Shown here: piece after piece, positions 9,410-21,162 of the stretch
Layout: each line of letters begins with the position of its first letter
Numbering within the stretch: the stretch's first letter is position 1
Assembly: GCA_033085395.1 (NCBI GenBank)
Contig: JANQBS010000257.1
Span: 1-55,273, forward strand
DNA from: Xanthoparmelia taractica
Lineage: Eukaryota; Ascomycota; Lecanoromycetes; Lecanorales; Parmeliaceae
Direction of reading: 5' to 3'
Length of the DNA: 55,273 nucleotides
The notes under the pieces: generated by a model
The model's database searches: none
What the model saw: only the letters and a program-made list of their open reading frames with translations
What the model was told of the DNA's origin: nothing
Position numbers and translations under genes: made by a program

Positions 9410-11345
9410 ATGCCACCCATCACGGCCCAAGTGGTCATGGGAGTAAAAGCTGTCCTAGCTATCGTCACCGCCCTTGGGATCACCTCTGCTGGCGTAGTAG
9501 TGGGCCTTTCCAGTGTCCACAACAGTGGAACATATGAAATTCTATTCGTTCCTCCACAACACTCTGTGGCCGTACGTTTCGGCCAAAACACCGGCTCAGA
9601 GGCATGCCCAACATGCCTCTTTGTCAACTCTGACCAAACGTTACGCGGTAGACAATTGGATGTCCAGCAGCTTCTGAACGAGAAGCCGACTCCCACTCTA
9701 CCCTTGAAGATCTCTTTTGCGGCCCCTTCTGGCCTGCATCCAAAACCGACTCCTACCCCTCAACTACCTCCTCCACCTTCCAACACCGCGTCGGCATCTT
9801 CTGCGTTTTTGAAGCTTATTACTCCTCGACCAGGTGCTTCGAAGCTATCGCTTTGGTCCCGAAATCTGTTCCGGTACATTGCCGAGTTCGCCCATGCCCT
9901 CAACTTTACAGTATCGGGTGCCAAAGAGCAGCAAGCTTGGATGGTCATCGCGTGCGGGATCATATGGTCTCTCTTCACGGCTACGACGGTATCTTACCTA
10001 CTTCGACCGAACCCATTTCGAGGAAATCTGCGAATGGCAATAAATATAAACCAGTTGCTGGAGAGAGCCACTCTCACTATACTTGACATATCTTACATTG
10101 CTAAGATTTGGGTTTCGGAGTTGGTCACCGTCTTGAAAGATTGCTTCGAAAATGCAGGTACGAGCCGTGCGAAGTGCCAGGCTGTCAAGGAGCGAAGGCT
10201 CGCTGATATGGCCAAAACATGTATCAATGCGACTTTAGCGAAGGAGACGGCCGAACTCAACCAAAAAGCAAACCGAGCGCTCAAAAAATTGCGAAAGATG
10301 GACCAAGTGAAGTTGAATGCGGCCCGAAGCAGGAGTACGAAAAGATTGCAGAGAATAATCAGACTACTACTATCAAGGGTCTGTGAAAAGGCTATCCATG
10401 AGCGACACCTTGGCTACAGCAAACTTCGAGCCCAGCTTTGGCCCTTCATTGCAGAACGCAGAACGCGAATTTCGAGGCCGATTGTACAAAGTCGGAATGG
10501 AAGAAGGCACGCGGGAATACACCATCGGCATCTTCAACACTGTCCTTTACTCGTTCGCCTACGCTTTGGCTGCCGAGGAATCAAAACCCGAAGGCGGCAA
10601 CGCTCGATATCTCTCGGTCATTGATGGGCAAAACCGCCTGATCGACTCTCTTCGTGAACTTCACGTATACCGGGAAAAGCGTTTTGTGGAGAATGAGGAA
10701 CTTGTAAGGATGCTGTGTCGGTATGACAAGCGGGGAAGACTAATAGTCCCCGACGGTCATGAGGATGATGCTCCATGGAACGCGTACTCTGCGGATGAGG
10801 ACATATTCATTACCCCATCACTGGGCGGTCCTGTTGACTTAAGTATGAAGGTGTCTGTTTCCTCGGCGTCTTTCCATAATCGTCCTGACGCCGTTCTGGG
10901 CTCTGACCCGCACTGGCAGAAGTTTCTGGAACTGACCGCCGGGAAACGGTCAGAGCAAGAAGCAAGACTCACGTATCTCAAGAAAGACTCCATCGAAGAT
11001 GAAGAGGAAGAGAGGGTGAACATTGTAGATGAAGGTGCGCTAGGGACTCGCAATGTTTCACAACATAGCGAAGAAGAATATCCTGGCTACGATGGAGTGG
11101 AAGAAAACATCGGCATCAAGGATGCCAGTGAACACAATCATTGTGATGGCGCAGTAAGTGATGACGACCTGTCCTTGAGTGCAGAATTTCTGAAAGCGGG
11201 CTACGGGACTCCCAAAGGTTCCAATCGGCAACGCTTCTCAGATATAACTCTGGCTATCTCTACTCAAATAGCCGACGACGAAGCACTCGCCAGGGAGTTG
11301 CAAAATGCAGAATGGGCCGAACACCACCATCTTCGGAAGCTATAG
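9410..11345 (+). CDS. Hypothetical two-TM protein with charged C-terminal half
   Basis: Two long frames in different phases (from 9410 and up to 11345) are joined by an 85-nt intron at 10335-10419 (GTACGA to CTACAG), giving exons 9410-10334 and 10420-11345 and 616 residues. A second, in-phase intron at 10158-10238 (GTACGA to TTTAG) is possible. Visible parts: a hydrophobic segment at about 8-33, a CPTC pair at 66-69, a Pro-rich stretch at 107-124, a second membrane segment at about 176-198, then a basic helical/coiled region, and an acidic C-terminal half ending near DDEALARELQNAEW, similar to short helical ubiquitin-interacting-type motifs. I do not recognise the family. The exact splice around 10330-10420 is inferred from phase; a frameshift is the alternative. 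Confidence 0.6.
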
Positions 11346-13337
11346 CTGAAGGTTGACGCTACCACATCATTCACCATCTCGAGATGCGTTCTCCGACTGT
11401 TCCACACCATGCTGGTATTCGGATTAGAGCAATTCTCAACGATGGATGAAAGAGCGCGACCACCGAGGTCAACACCATCCTAGTCCTCCGCCTTGCGCAA
11501 CTTTCTCATGAAGGCGCCTTCATACTCTATCTTGTTCATCTAGGCCCCAACTTTGCGATGCGATCTGTGGATGTCCCACTTCCGATGAACTTCACATCGA
11601 CCGATTCTCTGAACAGCGGCTTGCCTGAAGCATATTTCTACCGTTTAGCTCCCACCTGGCTCACACACTCCCTGTCTTCATTCACCTATGCGATGCGTTC
11701 TCTGGATCTACCACCAATGGTGGATTCCGGATTGAGCAATTCTCAGCGACACAGAAGGGCAGGATCGTGGTCTTACTCTCCACTCACATTTTTCGCTTGG
11801 CTCCAAAATACATGTTTCAAGAGAAAAAAGATTTTCAGGTTCACAGATGTTCTATGGATTGCTACCAACCCCCCCAGCTTCTACTCCTAAGTCTACGACA
11901 TCTCTATATTCAACTTTATCAAAAGGTCCCCAATTCCCCGATTTCTACGATGCCGCCCCCCGCCCCAGATCATCTCACCCCCCAGTTTCGACACTGGAGG
12001 TTAGCAATGACAGCTAGAGGTAGTCTGCTGATGTACATGTTTGTACGTCAAACACCGTCGCCAGCGGACGCGATTTGGGTTTATCACATTTTCAGAAAAC
12101 TACCAACAATCACGTGAGAGAGACTGTCTATTAAAGGAACGAAGCATTTAGATCACATTCGAAGGGAGATGGAGGAGGAAATGAATCTCGAAGTGAGTCG
12201 TGATCCCAGTGCTGGTCACGCAGTGTATCGGTGGATGGGATCCAGGCGATACAAAAAGGGTAGTGCAGTACGCTGCACGGGGCAGATCGGCAGGTCGCCA
12301 GGATATGGAAGGGTAGTATAGCAAGCTATACACAGGTTGGAAACCAGGGCATGCTCTCGCAAAGACGAGGCAGATGGTTCATGGAAAGGGCAAGGTCAAG
12401 GAGGTTTCAAGGATAAGGATAGTAAATCAGGATGGAACTGTCGCGACTCGGGGAATGACTTGTTGGGGGAAGCTTTCTGATCTTTATGATATTAGAAAGC
12501 ATCGGGCCATGGGGATAAAGGTTCTTTCTTTTCCTTTATAGTTATTCTTTCAACGACAGCATCAATAGTAGAGATCAGTAATTTCATGCACTATTCATCA
12601 CTGAGAACTCCATCTACTGTAATAAGAACATTCAATACACAAGTGCCTCCTATTGAGAATCTTCAAGCTATGAGTTTTCCTTGACAATAAGAATCACAGG
12701 CCTGAAGTGAATATCATCAGACTTCTGTTCTAAGATCGAGGCTTCTGCGAAGAAATCAGGACAAAGAGCATCCTCCACATCAAATCTCCTTTGTCTCAGG
12801 CAAACCCCCCCGTCAATGAAGTCTTCCATAATAGCCCAGGGAACCTGAGCCTTTCTTTCAAGACGACGAAACTCACCTCACCTCACCTCGAGCCTCGAGC
12901 CGCGTAAACACGCTACTCCACCAACATCAACACCAACCACCCCACCACAGCAGCAACAGCTCCCACCAGAACACTCGCTCGGCCTTTCGGCATTTCGGAA
13001 ACCGTCCGCAATTTTGAAATTGAGGGGGTTGGGAACGATTGTGTTGAGGGTATTCAGTGAAACGCGGACTATTTGATCTCTTTCGCACACAAACCTCACT
13101 TTCCTCACCACAACATCCACATTTACACGACCATACTTTTTCTTTCCACAACATCATCATTATCATCGTCCTACACGTGTAGGCTATCGCATACTCTTCT
13201 TGCATCATCTTACAGAGTTCTGCAATTCTCAAATAGTCACCTTCTCTTCTCACGACACCAACGCAGCACCTTCTTTCCCGGTCACAACACCGAACACCGC
13301 ACATTTTTCACCGACTCCACCATCACAACCAAACACA
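11346..13337. other. Intergenic, with a dispersed repeat copy and an imperfect duplication
   Basis: No confident gene is seen. A segment near 11385-11445 is imperfectly repeated at 11695-11755 (gatgcgttct ... cggattNgagcaattctcaNcga). The segment 11975-12070 is related to 17495-17600 (dispersed repeat, listed separately). The region 12840-13337 is pyrimidine/CA-rich leader of the coiled-coil gene. An ATG at 13200 is in frame with that gene but in poorer context than the one at 13338. Confidence 0.5.
11975..12070 (+). repeat. Dispersed repeat, copy 1
   Basis: Shares with 17495-17600 a series of words in the same order: ggaggttagcaa, gaca, agaggNag, tgtttgtRcgtcaaac, and ccagcgg with cgcgat. 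Overall similarity is perhaps 65-70% over about 90 bp. It does not encode anything I can see; a small transposable element or other duplicated non-coding segment is likely. Confidence 0.45.
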
Positions 13338-16300
13338 ATGGCGCACCGCGGTCCCTTCAGAGAGATGCTCGGCTTGCTCTGCATGGCTCTCATCTTCCCT
13401 AGAAGCGAGAGAATAACGCCGGCCTCAAACACTACCGGCTATACCACCGAGACCGTTAACGCGGTCGTCGACACGGATAAATATCAAAGCCTGATGGTCC
13501 CTTTGAGCACGCCAACCCCCAGCACGCCAGCTCCTAGCATACCACCTCCTCCAACAGGCTTGCTGTCATTCCTCCTACCCTTCTTCGCATCCCTTTTCTC
13601 GGTACTTGGCGAAGAGTTACTCAGTCTGATTTTGAACCTCATGTTGACCAACGGCCTGATGCCCTCGCTTAGGATCATGAAGCGCTTGATTGTATGGATT
13701 GGCACCTCCGCATATCACCGCATTCAAGAACTGAGAACCCGTGGACGCGTTACTATTGGAGACACAAACCTTAACTCGCCTTACACTACCAACCAGATCG
13801 ATGATATATCTCGATCCCGACCACCGCAAGCCACAACACCGACATCGATTGATGACGACGAGTGGTACGATGCGGAAGAGTCGCAGTCTCCCACCAATGA
13901 GCAAACCTTGGCCGATCTTCGAGCTGCGTCCGCAACCAAAGACGGCCAGATCGCCAGTCTGACCAAGACTGCGAGAGCCAAGAGCAATACAATCACGTAT
14001 CTCGACCAACGCATTGACCGCAATGCTCGCCTGGTAGAGGATATTCGCTTGGCGCTAGATCCCCAAAAGCTCTATCCCAACGACACCCATATCATCACGA
14101 TCGCGAAAGACGCGACGAGAGATATCAGAAGAGTCTCGAAGAAGATAGATCGACAGCGAAAGGAGCTGGAGGAAGCGATAGCCCGCCAGGAGAATGGGCA
14201 GCTTGCGCAAAAGGACGGGCAGATCACAAGACTGTCCGCTGACAATGCAAGACTGAAGACCCGAATCCTGCGCCTGGAGGAGGGGCAACAGTCTTGCGTC
14301 AAGCAGGTCGAGCTCATGGAGCGCAAGGCAGAGGAGAAGATCAAGGGATTCAAGGAGCGAGTAATCGAAGCCGAAGACCACCTCTCGAGAGCAATCTTGC
14401 CAAGAACCTACCAGAGCTTGAGGGATCAGTTCGACGTTGTACTCGACCGAATGCAAAAAGCTGAACGGGAGAGGGAAGCTGCCATCAATGCTCAAGGAAC
14501 CTTGACCGCCGACCTTGAATCCGAGAGGGCCAGAACTCAAGAGCTCCAAACCATCATTGACAACGCAGCCGGAGCCCAACAGCAATCTGAGAGCCTGGTG
14601 ACCACGAGGACGGACGATCTCCAGTTGGCAAACGACAGGATTGCGAGCTTGGAGATGGAGGCTGAGGCTAAGAACAAGGAGGTGCAGGATGCGCAGACAA
14701 GGGCGCAAGCCGCAGAAGCGAAGGTCACGAGCCATGCTACTCTCCAGCAAGAGCTGCAAGAAGCCCGCAACTCAGACAAAGCATCGCGCGACAGCAACCA
14801 GCGGTTGAAGCAGAAGCTGCAGAAGACGGAGGAAGCGTTGAAGAAGAAGAGCAGCGAGGCAAAGCCCGAAGCTGTCGGAGCCAGTCCTAACGACCACCAA
14901 CTTGCAGAACTTGAGAGCCTCCGATCCCAGATACGCGAATCCAGCAAGAAAGAATCCGCCGCGTTCGAAAACGGATATCTCCAAGGTTTAGCCGCGAACC
15001 CTCCAAGCAACCAAGATCAAGAGACTGCCGCAGTTGATGTGCGAAAGCATGATCAACATGAAGCCTCTACCCAGACAGAAGAGACCACGAATGGCCCAAC
15101 GTATCAGCAAGGGTACCAGAAAGCTCTTGAGGAATGCACACTCCAGACGCAAACTCTATTGAACGACGCAGTGCAAAAAGAGAGACTGGAGGGACAGGAT
15201 CGCCTAAATGCGGCGGTCGCGGCGAGAGAAGAGGCTATCAAAGCATCAGCGGAAGAAAGTTGGAGATCTCGGGAGGCGGAGTGGAGTGCTCACCTCAAGG
15301 CCGAAGTGGAGAAGACAGTGACGCAAGGTCAAGAACGATACCAGGACGAGCTGAACGTAGCCGTCCAACGAGCGACAACGGCCGAAGCGAGGGCGACAAC
15401 GGCCGAAACGAGAGCCAACAACGTCGAGTCTGCATTGACAGAAGCTCAAAAATCCCGGGACGAGATGCAGGCCACCGCCACCAGCGAGTGGAGCCGAGCA
15501 AACCGGGAAGAGGGCCGAGCTAACGAGGCCGAAGGGAAAGCGTTAGCGGAGTACAACCGAGCGCAGGTGGCCGACGAGGAAGTGAGGAAGTATAGAGAAG
15601 GCAAAGCAGACCAGGACCGTCGCATTCAGAATTACATCGCAGAAATCAATACCTACAAGAGCCAAACCCCAACGAAGGCAAAACTAATGGTCGCAGAGCT
15701 GGAGCACACGATGGGCGAGCGGATGCGCGCAAATGCAGTCATCGACGAGTTCTGTCATCGAAGCTATGACCATGATACGAGAGTGGTCGTCAAACAGCTA
15801 CTGCAAGCCAACGCCAAAATCGTGGATTTGAAGATGCTGCTGAAAAGCCCGCGGACGAAGGGGACCCGAACGGAGTGTCTTGTGGTTCTTCAAGACGCAG
15901 AGGTAGATACCGGACTGTACACGAAGCTGCACGAACCAAACCGCCAAGTCTTGGTCAAGCAATGCCGGGCGGTCAACGCAAAGTTGGCCGACCTGAAGAC
16001 GCTGATCAACCAGAGCGAGCAGCCCGACAAAGTGAAGCTCCTCACGGAGATGTACAGAGCCCGAGGTGATGAGCAAATCGAATGGGACGACGATGATCCT
16101 TTATCGGAGCCCTCGAGCGACGAAGACGATGCCGAAGTACGAAATCCCTCTTTCCGACGAAAACGGCTGCCCACGTCACGTAGGGTCAAGCCGGCCGCGG
16201 GTCCGCGGGTGCAGGACACCCCAATACCAAGTGACCCGAGGACCAACAACCAGCTAAAGCGAAAGGACGAGTCTAATGATTTTCGGGCAGCGGGTAAGCG

Positions 16301-17361
16301 AAGGGAAACATCGGAAATGGACATGAGACCGACAGCGGGCCCCTCCTTTCAAATTCCCCAGCAAGGTTCGTCCTCTCTAGAGGCTGCTGACGAGACAATG
16401 GAGACTAAGGCAGAGTCTCAGAATGAAGTGCCATCGTCAGAGCGCAAATGGGAAGCTGCTGTCGCGCAGCAACAGAGCAACAACCAGACTGCCAGCAACT
16501 CCCAACCACCAGGCGCACCATCACCCTCTGTCCAGCTTTTCACCTCTGCAATCCCAGCCGCTTCATCAGACACTCCATCGCATATTGCGTATGCTCCTCA
16601 CACCAAGCCCACCAAGATCCCTGGCCCAAAGCCAAAAGCCCATCTGCCACCCCAAGAGCGACAGGAGAGACTGCGTTACAGATACTCTCCGGACAGCGAA
16701 GCCGCATCAGCACAGCAAGCAGCCGCTTCATCCTCCGCAGATCGAACAACATCCTTTTCTTTTAACGCCCCCAAGGACATAGCACCAGGTATCCGACCAC
16801 ATGTCCGCAAGTACTCACGGTTGTCTGGAAAGACTAACATTATGCTTAGTAGCCGTCAACCCGATGCCAGCAACGCCGAACCAGAGACCCATCTTCCACG
16901 GACTCTCGCTTTTAGGCGCAGCGATGGCGGACAAGAAGTCGATGACGGACAAGAAGGCAGCATTACCAGGACTTCCACCACCAGAAGAAGACGAGGTTCT
17001 TCAGGTCGAATCCTCAGCCGCGACCGAAGACCGGAATTCAGACCGTGAGCTGGATGATGGATTCCTGGCTCATAACGCCGTAGATGACGAGGACGAGGAC
17101 GATGGTAAGATATAGCACACCATCTGCCCAACCATTCCACATTGACACAAGTCCGCAGAAGAGACAGCCTGGGAGGATTCACTGTACCCAACAGAGCAAG
17201 AAGAAGTTCTCAACCTCGACCTCCACGCTCATACTCCCACCGCCGATGACGAAAATTCTCGGCCGCCGACCCTCCACCAAACGCGAAACTGGCTAGACGT
17301 TGAAGAAGAAAAAGAGGAGCTGGAAGATAACTTCCACATCAACCTCGACTACGACGATTGA
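13338..17361 (+). CDS. Large membrane-anchored coiled-coil protein
   Basis: Three exons (13338-16788, 16850-17104, 17159-17361) give 1302 residues. Intron 1 (GTATCC, branch GACTAAC, CTTAG) and intron 2 (GTAAGA, CGCAG) move the frame twice. Without them the protein would end in an Arg-rich tail; with them it ends in a strongly acidic tail (EEEKEELEDN...NLDYDD). The start at 13338 has good context (acaATGg). Residues about 73-103 are hydrophobic (a membrane segment or hairpin). Residues about 190-780 are a long coiled coil rich in Ala, Glu, Arg and Gln with a tandem TTAEARA/TTAETRA repeat. A two-copy repeat (RVVVKQLLQANAKIVDLK and RQVLVKQCRAVNAKLADLK) lies near residues 815-885. The rest is disordered and Ser/Pro/Gln-rich. 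The architecture suggests a tether or scaffold on a membrane; the family is not recognised. Confidence 0.85.
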
Positions 17362-19037
17362 TTTAATCTCGTCGCCATCAACGCACAGCTCGCGCACCAT
17401 CCAAATCGCCTTCTCCCCCACCCAAAAAGATTTTGAAATAGCAATAGTATTTGCGTCAAACCATCATCACCACCTTGACAGATTCGAAACTCCCTATATC
17501 ACCTCACCCACTGGGACTCACCACCCCGGAGGTTAGCAAAGACAAGCAAGAGGCAGCCAGCTGGTCCAATTGTTTGTGCGTCAAACTTCGAGACCAGCGG
17601 CGCGATAGAAGGGTCAAAATCCCATCAATAGCCGACATATTGCGGTTTCAATAGATCGATTACGGGTTGCGACATGGGTACAGTGCCGGCGATGTTGCGT
17701 AGTCGATGTCTACGAATCCGTACATGTGAGAGATTGCACGCACACAAGGCCTTCAGCAGATGGATCGAGGGCGGACACGAATCTTTCCTTCTTCCTTTTT
17801 TTATACATCAGACCCGAGAAGCGTGCTCATAGACGGGTTCCATACCATCATGCGACAGCAATCCAGCGGCTTTTGTCCAAATTCATATTCTCCAGCATGC
17901 CCATAATCGAGATGTCGCGGGTTTCCGACCCCAGTTGGTGCGAGTCTTCTTCTATAGAGTCCATCGAATCTCACCTAATGTAAGGTAGATAGCCAGGAGC
18001 ATATCCTACCCTGCATGTAATTAACCATCGAGATCCGTCTAACCTCCGGACCCCTACCACCACCAATAGGCGCTTAGTGCTCGCAAACAGTGAGGCCATA
18101 CAAAAGCCAACGCATGCACAAGCGGATATGTAGATAGATGATTGGGCATATCCAACACTGGGGCAGCTAAGACCTCCTGAGCAGTGCACGTAAGGCAGTC
18201 AGGCCGGCCCCCCAGCGCTAGAAGAACTCCCATGTCTTAGCGACATAGTCCTGGAGTGAGATATGTAGCTATATATAGGTGTGGGTGGGCGGGAGAAGAA
18301 CAATATGGCTCTGAAAGAGAACAATTCGAATGAAGAGCCAACTGCTGGTGCAGTGGCCATACAAATAGTGCTCGCCCCGGACACGTGTCCCCTGCGCATA
18401 TCGCATGTATGAAACAGCCATCAACAGCTACCCCGCTATGGCCTCATATTGGACCCACTAACCCACAGTCCCACTGTTGCGAGCATACCCATCCCCTGCC
18501 CAGGCCAGTGCAGCGCCTCTGAAACAATCCCCGTGCTCTATGTTAAAAGGATCCTTATCTCTAATCGACTCGAAGCGCCCAATACCCTCCCCAACCCCTC
18601 CAAGCGCTTCAAAACCACTCGCACCACCGAGTCCCTTATCGGAGTAAAAGGTGGGTGCGGCACGGGCGGTGTCTGGTGGGGCTGTCGGGCGCGGCCGGTC
18701 AATGCGTGATTCGGAGAGAAAGTGTGGGTAAGGGATGTGTTGTTTCAGGCATGTAGGATGGTCGATCAGGGACGCTGAGCTGCCTGGTCCGCATAGATAT
18801 GAGGATGGATTGGCGATAGGAGAGATTTACTGGCAGAGATAAGATGTATTCGGGCAATTTGTCAGGGATGGCAGGGGAAGGAAAGGAAAGGAGGGAAGGA
18901 AGCAGGGAAGGTAGCAGGGAGGGAGGGAAGCGCAGGCGATATAAAGGCAGCTGCAAAAGCACTCATGTACCTCCTTTCCTCTCCTGCAACCTGATACGAT
19001 CCATCCATCCACCCACCGCATCACCCAAAGCCTAATC
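17362..19037. other. Intergenic, with a dispersed repeat copy
   Basis: No gene is seen. Apart from the repeat at 17495-17600, there are only short frames. A run of GGAAGG/GGGAGG-like purine repeats lies at about 18870-18935 on the plus strand, upstream of the next gene. Confidence 0.5.
17495..17600 (+). repeat. Dispersed repeat, copy 2
   Basis: Partner of 11975-12070, same orientation. It begins about 135 bp after the stop of the coiled-coil gene. A further tttgcgtcaaac word at about 17449-17463 may mark a third, partial unit just upstream. Confidence 0.45.
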
Positions 19038-19921
19038 ATGCGCACCTTGTTCAGCGCCCCCATCCCTCTAACAATCCTATCAACCCTCCTCTTCCAACTA
19101 ACCCACACGCTCCCAACCAGCACGCACCCCATCTACACGCTCCCGCCCCTGGACCTCACCCCCCCGCTCAACGCCAGCGACTTCAGCAACGGCAACTGCG
19201 CCAGCAGTACCAAATACCCAAGCTGGAGCTCTCCGGACTGGGTCATCGAAGACTGCTACACAGCCGTGCAGCATCTATACCTCGAAGAAGTGCTCTCGCA
19301 CCCGAACATAGCGTATGAGTTTCTGGGCAAGGGTGCCTCGCCGAAGCGCCCGCCGCCGGACTCGCAGCGGACGCCGCGGAAGTATGTTGTTCGTAAGTGG
19401 GATATCTCTTTGAATTGCGTTTTGATTGGTGATAGGTAGAAAAGAGAGGGGGGGGTTGGAAGATGAAAAGAGGAAGAATAGGAATAGAGAACTAATGCAT
19501 TTGCTACAGGAAGCTGCGTCCTAACAATCATGATGCTGGAATGGTTCCACCCAGGCCAACTACCCGCAGGCAAAGGCTACAACACAGCCTCAACGGACGT
19601 AAGCACGTACCGCGACATCTGGAACGCAGCGCGGAGCATCGAGAACGCGTGTACGGTTTCCAAATCGCCCGGTTGGCTCATGACTGGTGAGTCCTTTCTT
19701 TCTTTCTTTCTTTCTCTCTCTCTCCATGAGACTGGGCCTGGAAGGAAAAGCGGGCTGGCTGATCAGAGTGGCGCGATGTTCAAGGCAAGAATTCTGCAAT
19801 GGGGGTATTCGTGTGGGCTACGAATTCGCATATTAACGAGATCACTGGGGGGTTTCCCGTGTATGCGCTTGGTTTGAATGATTCCGATGTTTTGATTTTG
19901 GATGATGTGCGGACAAGCTGA
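19038..19921 (+). CDS. Secreted cysteine-containing protein, three exons
   Basis: Exons 19038-19392, 19510-19686 and 19767-19921 give about 228 residues. Intron 1 runs GTAAGT to CTACAG. Intron 2 starts GTGAGT; its acceptor is either CAG at 19766 or AAG at 19784, both in frame with the final segment NSAMGVFVWATNSHINEITGG. The first 25 residues are a signal peptide (MRTLFSAPIPLTILSTLLFQ, then LTHTLP). Cysteines occur in NGNCASS, IEDCYTAV, SCVLTI and ENACTVS, consistent with two disulfides. The pattern DC-xxA-xxxL ... SCxLxI ... GW ... GVFVWAT resembles a widespread unnamed family of secreted fungal proteins known to me only as hypothetical. Intron 2 holds a (TTTC)n run. Extracellular; function unknown. 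Confidence 0.75.
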
Positions 19922-20266
19922 GGGATGGTAGAGCGAATAGTGTAAGAAAAGGCTGTATACGTTTCGTGACACATATTTAGTCGATGGCAGCATTAGGTTA
20001 AGGCAAGAACTACTATGAAGACTAATGGCGGGGTTAGACCCTAAGGATGAGCGTGACAAGGAGAACTCTTGTAAAGTGGTTGCTGATAGCAGAATGTTCA
20101 CGTCAAGCTGTGTCTTTGTTATGCCCAAATCGTTGCTCACGTGGTACTTTGGGACGCCAATTGACCCATCTCCAGCCCATGATACCGCACATAGACTGCA
20201 AAGACTTGCTTTCCTCTGTCTGGGATGAAGCACCCGATTTTAATCTCGATGGAGCTAACTGACTGA
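19922..20266. other. Intergenic between convergent genes, no gene seen
   Basis: Contains the 3' flanks of the secreted-protein gene (plus) and the hypothetical gene at 20267 (minus). The frames present are short and overlap each other. Confidence 0.5.
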
Positions 20267-20995
20267 TTAAAGCCCCTTCTCCTCCTCTAGTGGGCTTCGT
20301 TTTCCGTTGGTTGCTCTTATGGGGTCTTCATCTTCTTCCGCGATTGAATCGTTGCTAGCTGATCTAGCACTGCTGACAGAAACCTGCTCTTCAACGCTTT
20401 CCACTTGACAGGCATTGTCCTCCTCGTGAGCAGAGCTTTCCGTCTTCAGAGGCACCTGTGCTTCTTGGCCAATGTTCTGATATGGCCCCTGAGCGATTCG
20501 TACCGCGAAGAGGTAATGAAGATCTCGACCAAAGGCAAGCGCTCCTTTGTCCAACTCAATCATTAATGCCGTCTTGTCACCATTGAACTCCGAGGGGATA
20601 AATGTGATCTCCCACGGCGTTCCTTGCGGCGTTTTCATAAATCCATTCATATGCTCGAGCTGAAAACCATCCAGGAGGTCATTCGAAGGAGTGTACCCGC
20701 AAGAAAAGCTCGCCTCGCAAAGGCTCCATGTGAGTTTGGCGACGCAAGGAACTTTCGGAAGCTCGGCGTGACCTACATGCGACGCCCATGAGCCCACTTC
20801 CTCTGGCAATAGCCTACCGCTACATGCGCCTGAGTATCTGGTATGTATCTGAATGCGGCCATCTGTTTGCTGGATATTCTGAAGATCGGAGCAAAGCCAA
20901 ACAATGTTGTAGTCGATCGATAAGCTGGGGAAGTAAGCCTGCTCATACTGTTCTTGTTTGACGTTCATAGTGGCCATTGCTTGCCCAGTAATCAA
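20267..20995 (-). CDS. Hypothetical protein, 242 residues
   Basis: A single open frame with protein-like composition. Residues 1-170 look folded (for example SIDYNIVWLCSDLQNI, PWEITFIPSEFNGDKTALMIELDKGALAFG), with several cysteines and aromatic residues. The last 70 residues are acidic and probably disordered. Three candidate starts lie close together (residues 1, 7 and 10). No signal peptide or membrane segment. It ends 168 bp before the mannosyltransferase gene on the same strand. I do not recognise the family. Confidence 0.6.
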   Translation of the reverse strand: MITGQAMATMNVKQEQYEQAYFPSLSIDYNIVWLCSDLQNIQQTDGRIQIHTRYSGACSGRLLPEEVGSWASHVGHAELPKVPCVAKLTWSLCEASFSCGYTPSNDLLDGFQLEHMNGFMKTPQGTPWEITFIPSEFNGDKTALMIELDKGALAFGRDLHYLFAVRIAQGPYQNIGQEAQVPLKTESSAHEEDNACQVESVEEQVSVSSARSASNDSIAEEDEDPIRATNGKRSPLEEEKGL

Positions 20996-21162
20996 TCAGT
21001 TAGGCACGCTGCGAATACTCTCGACTGCAATATTTAACATGTTCAGAGCCATGCTGTAGCGGAGAGAGTTCAGCAAGCTGTTTATCAGAATCTTGTGTTT
21101 GCTGGTCTATTATACGGTTGCCTTGGAATCATTCCCCATCATGCGATATACCGGCGGCCACC

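Noticed and set aside
14055..15010. Long Leu/Ser-rich minus-strand frames
   Set aside because: Antisense of the coiled coil; Leu/Ser runs are the expected complement of Glu/Gln/Arg/Ala codons.
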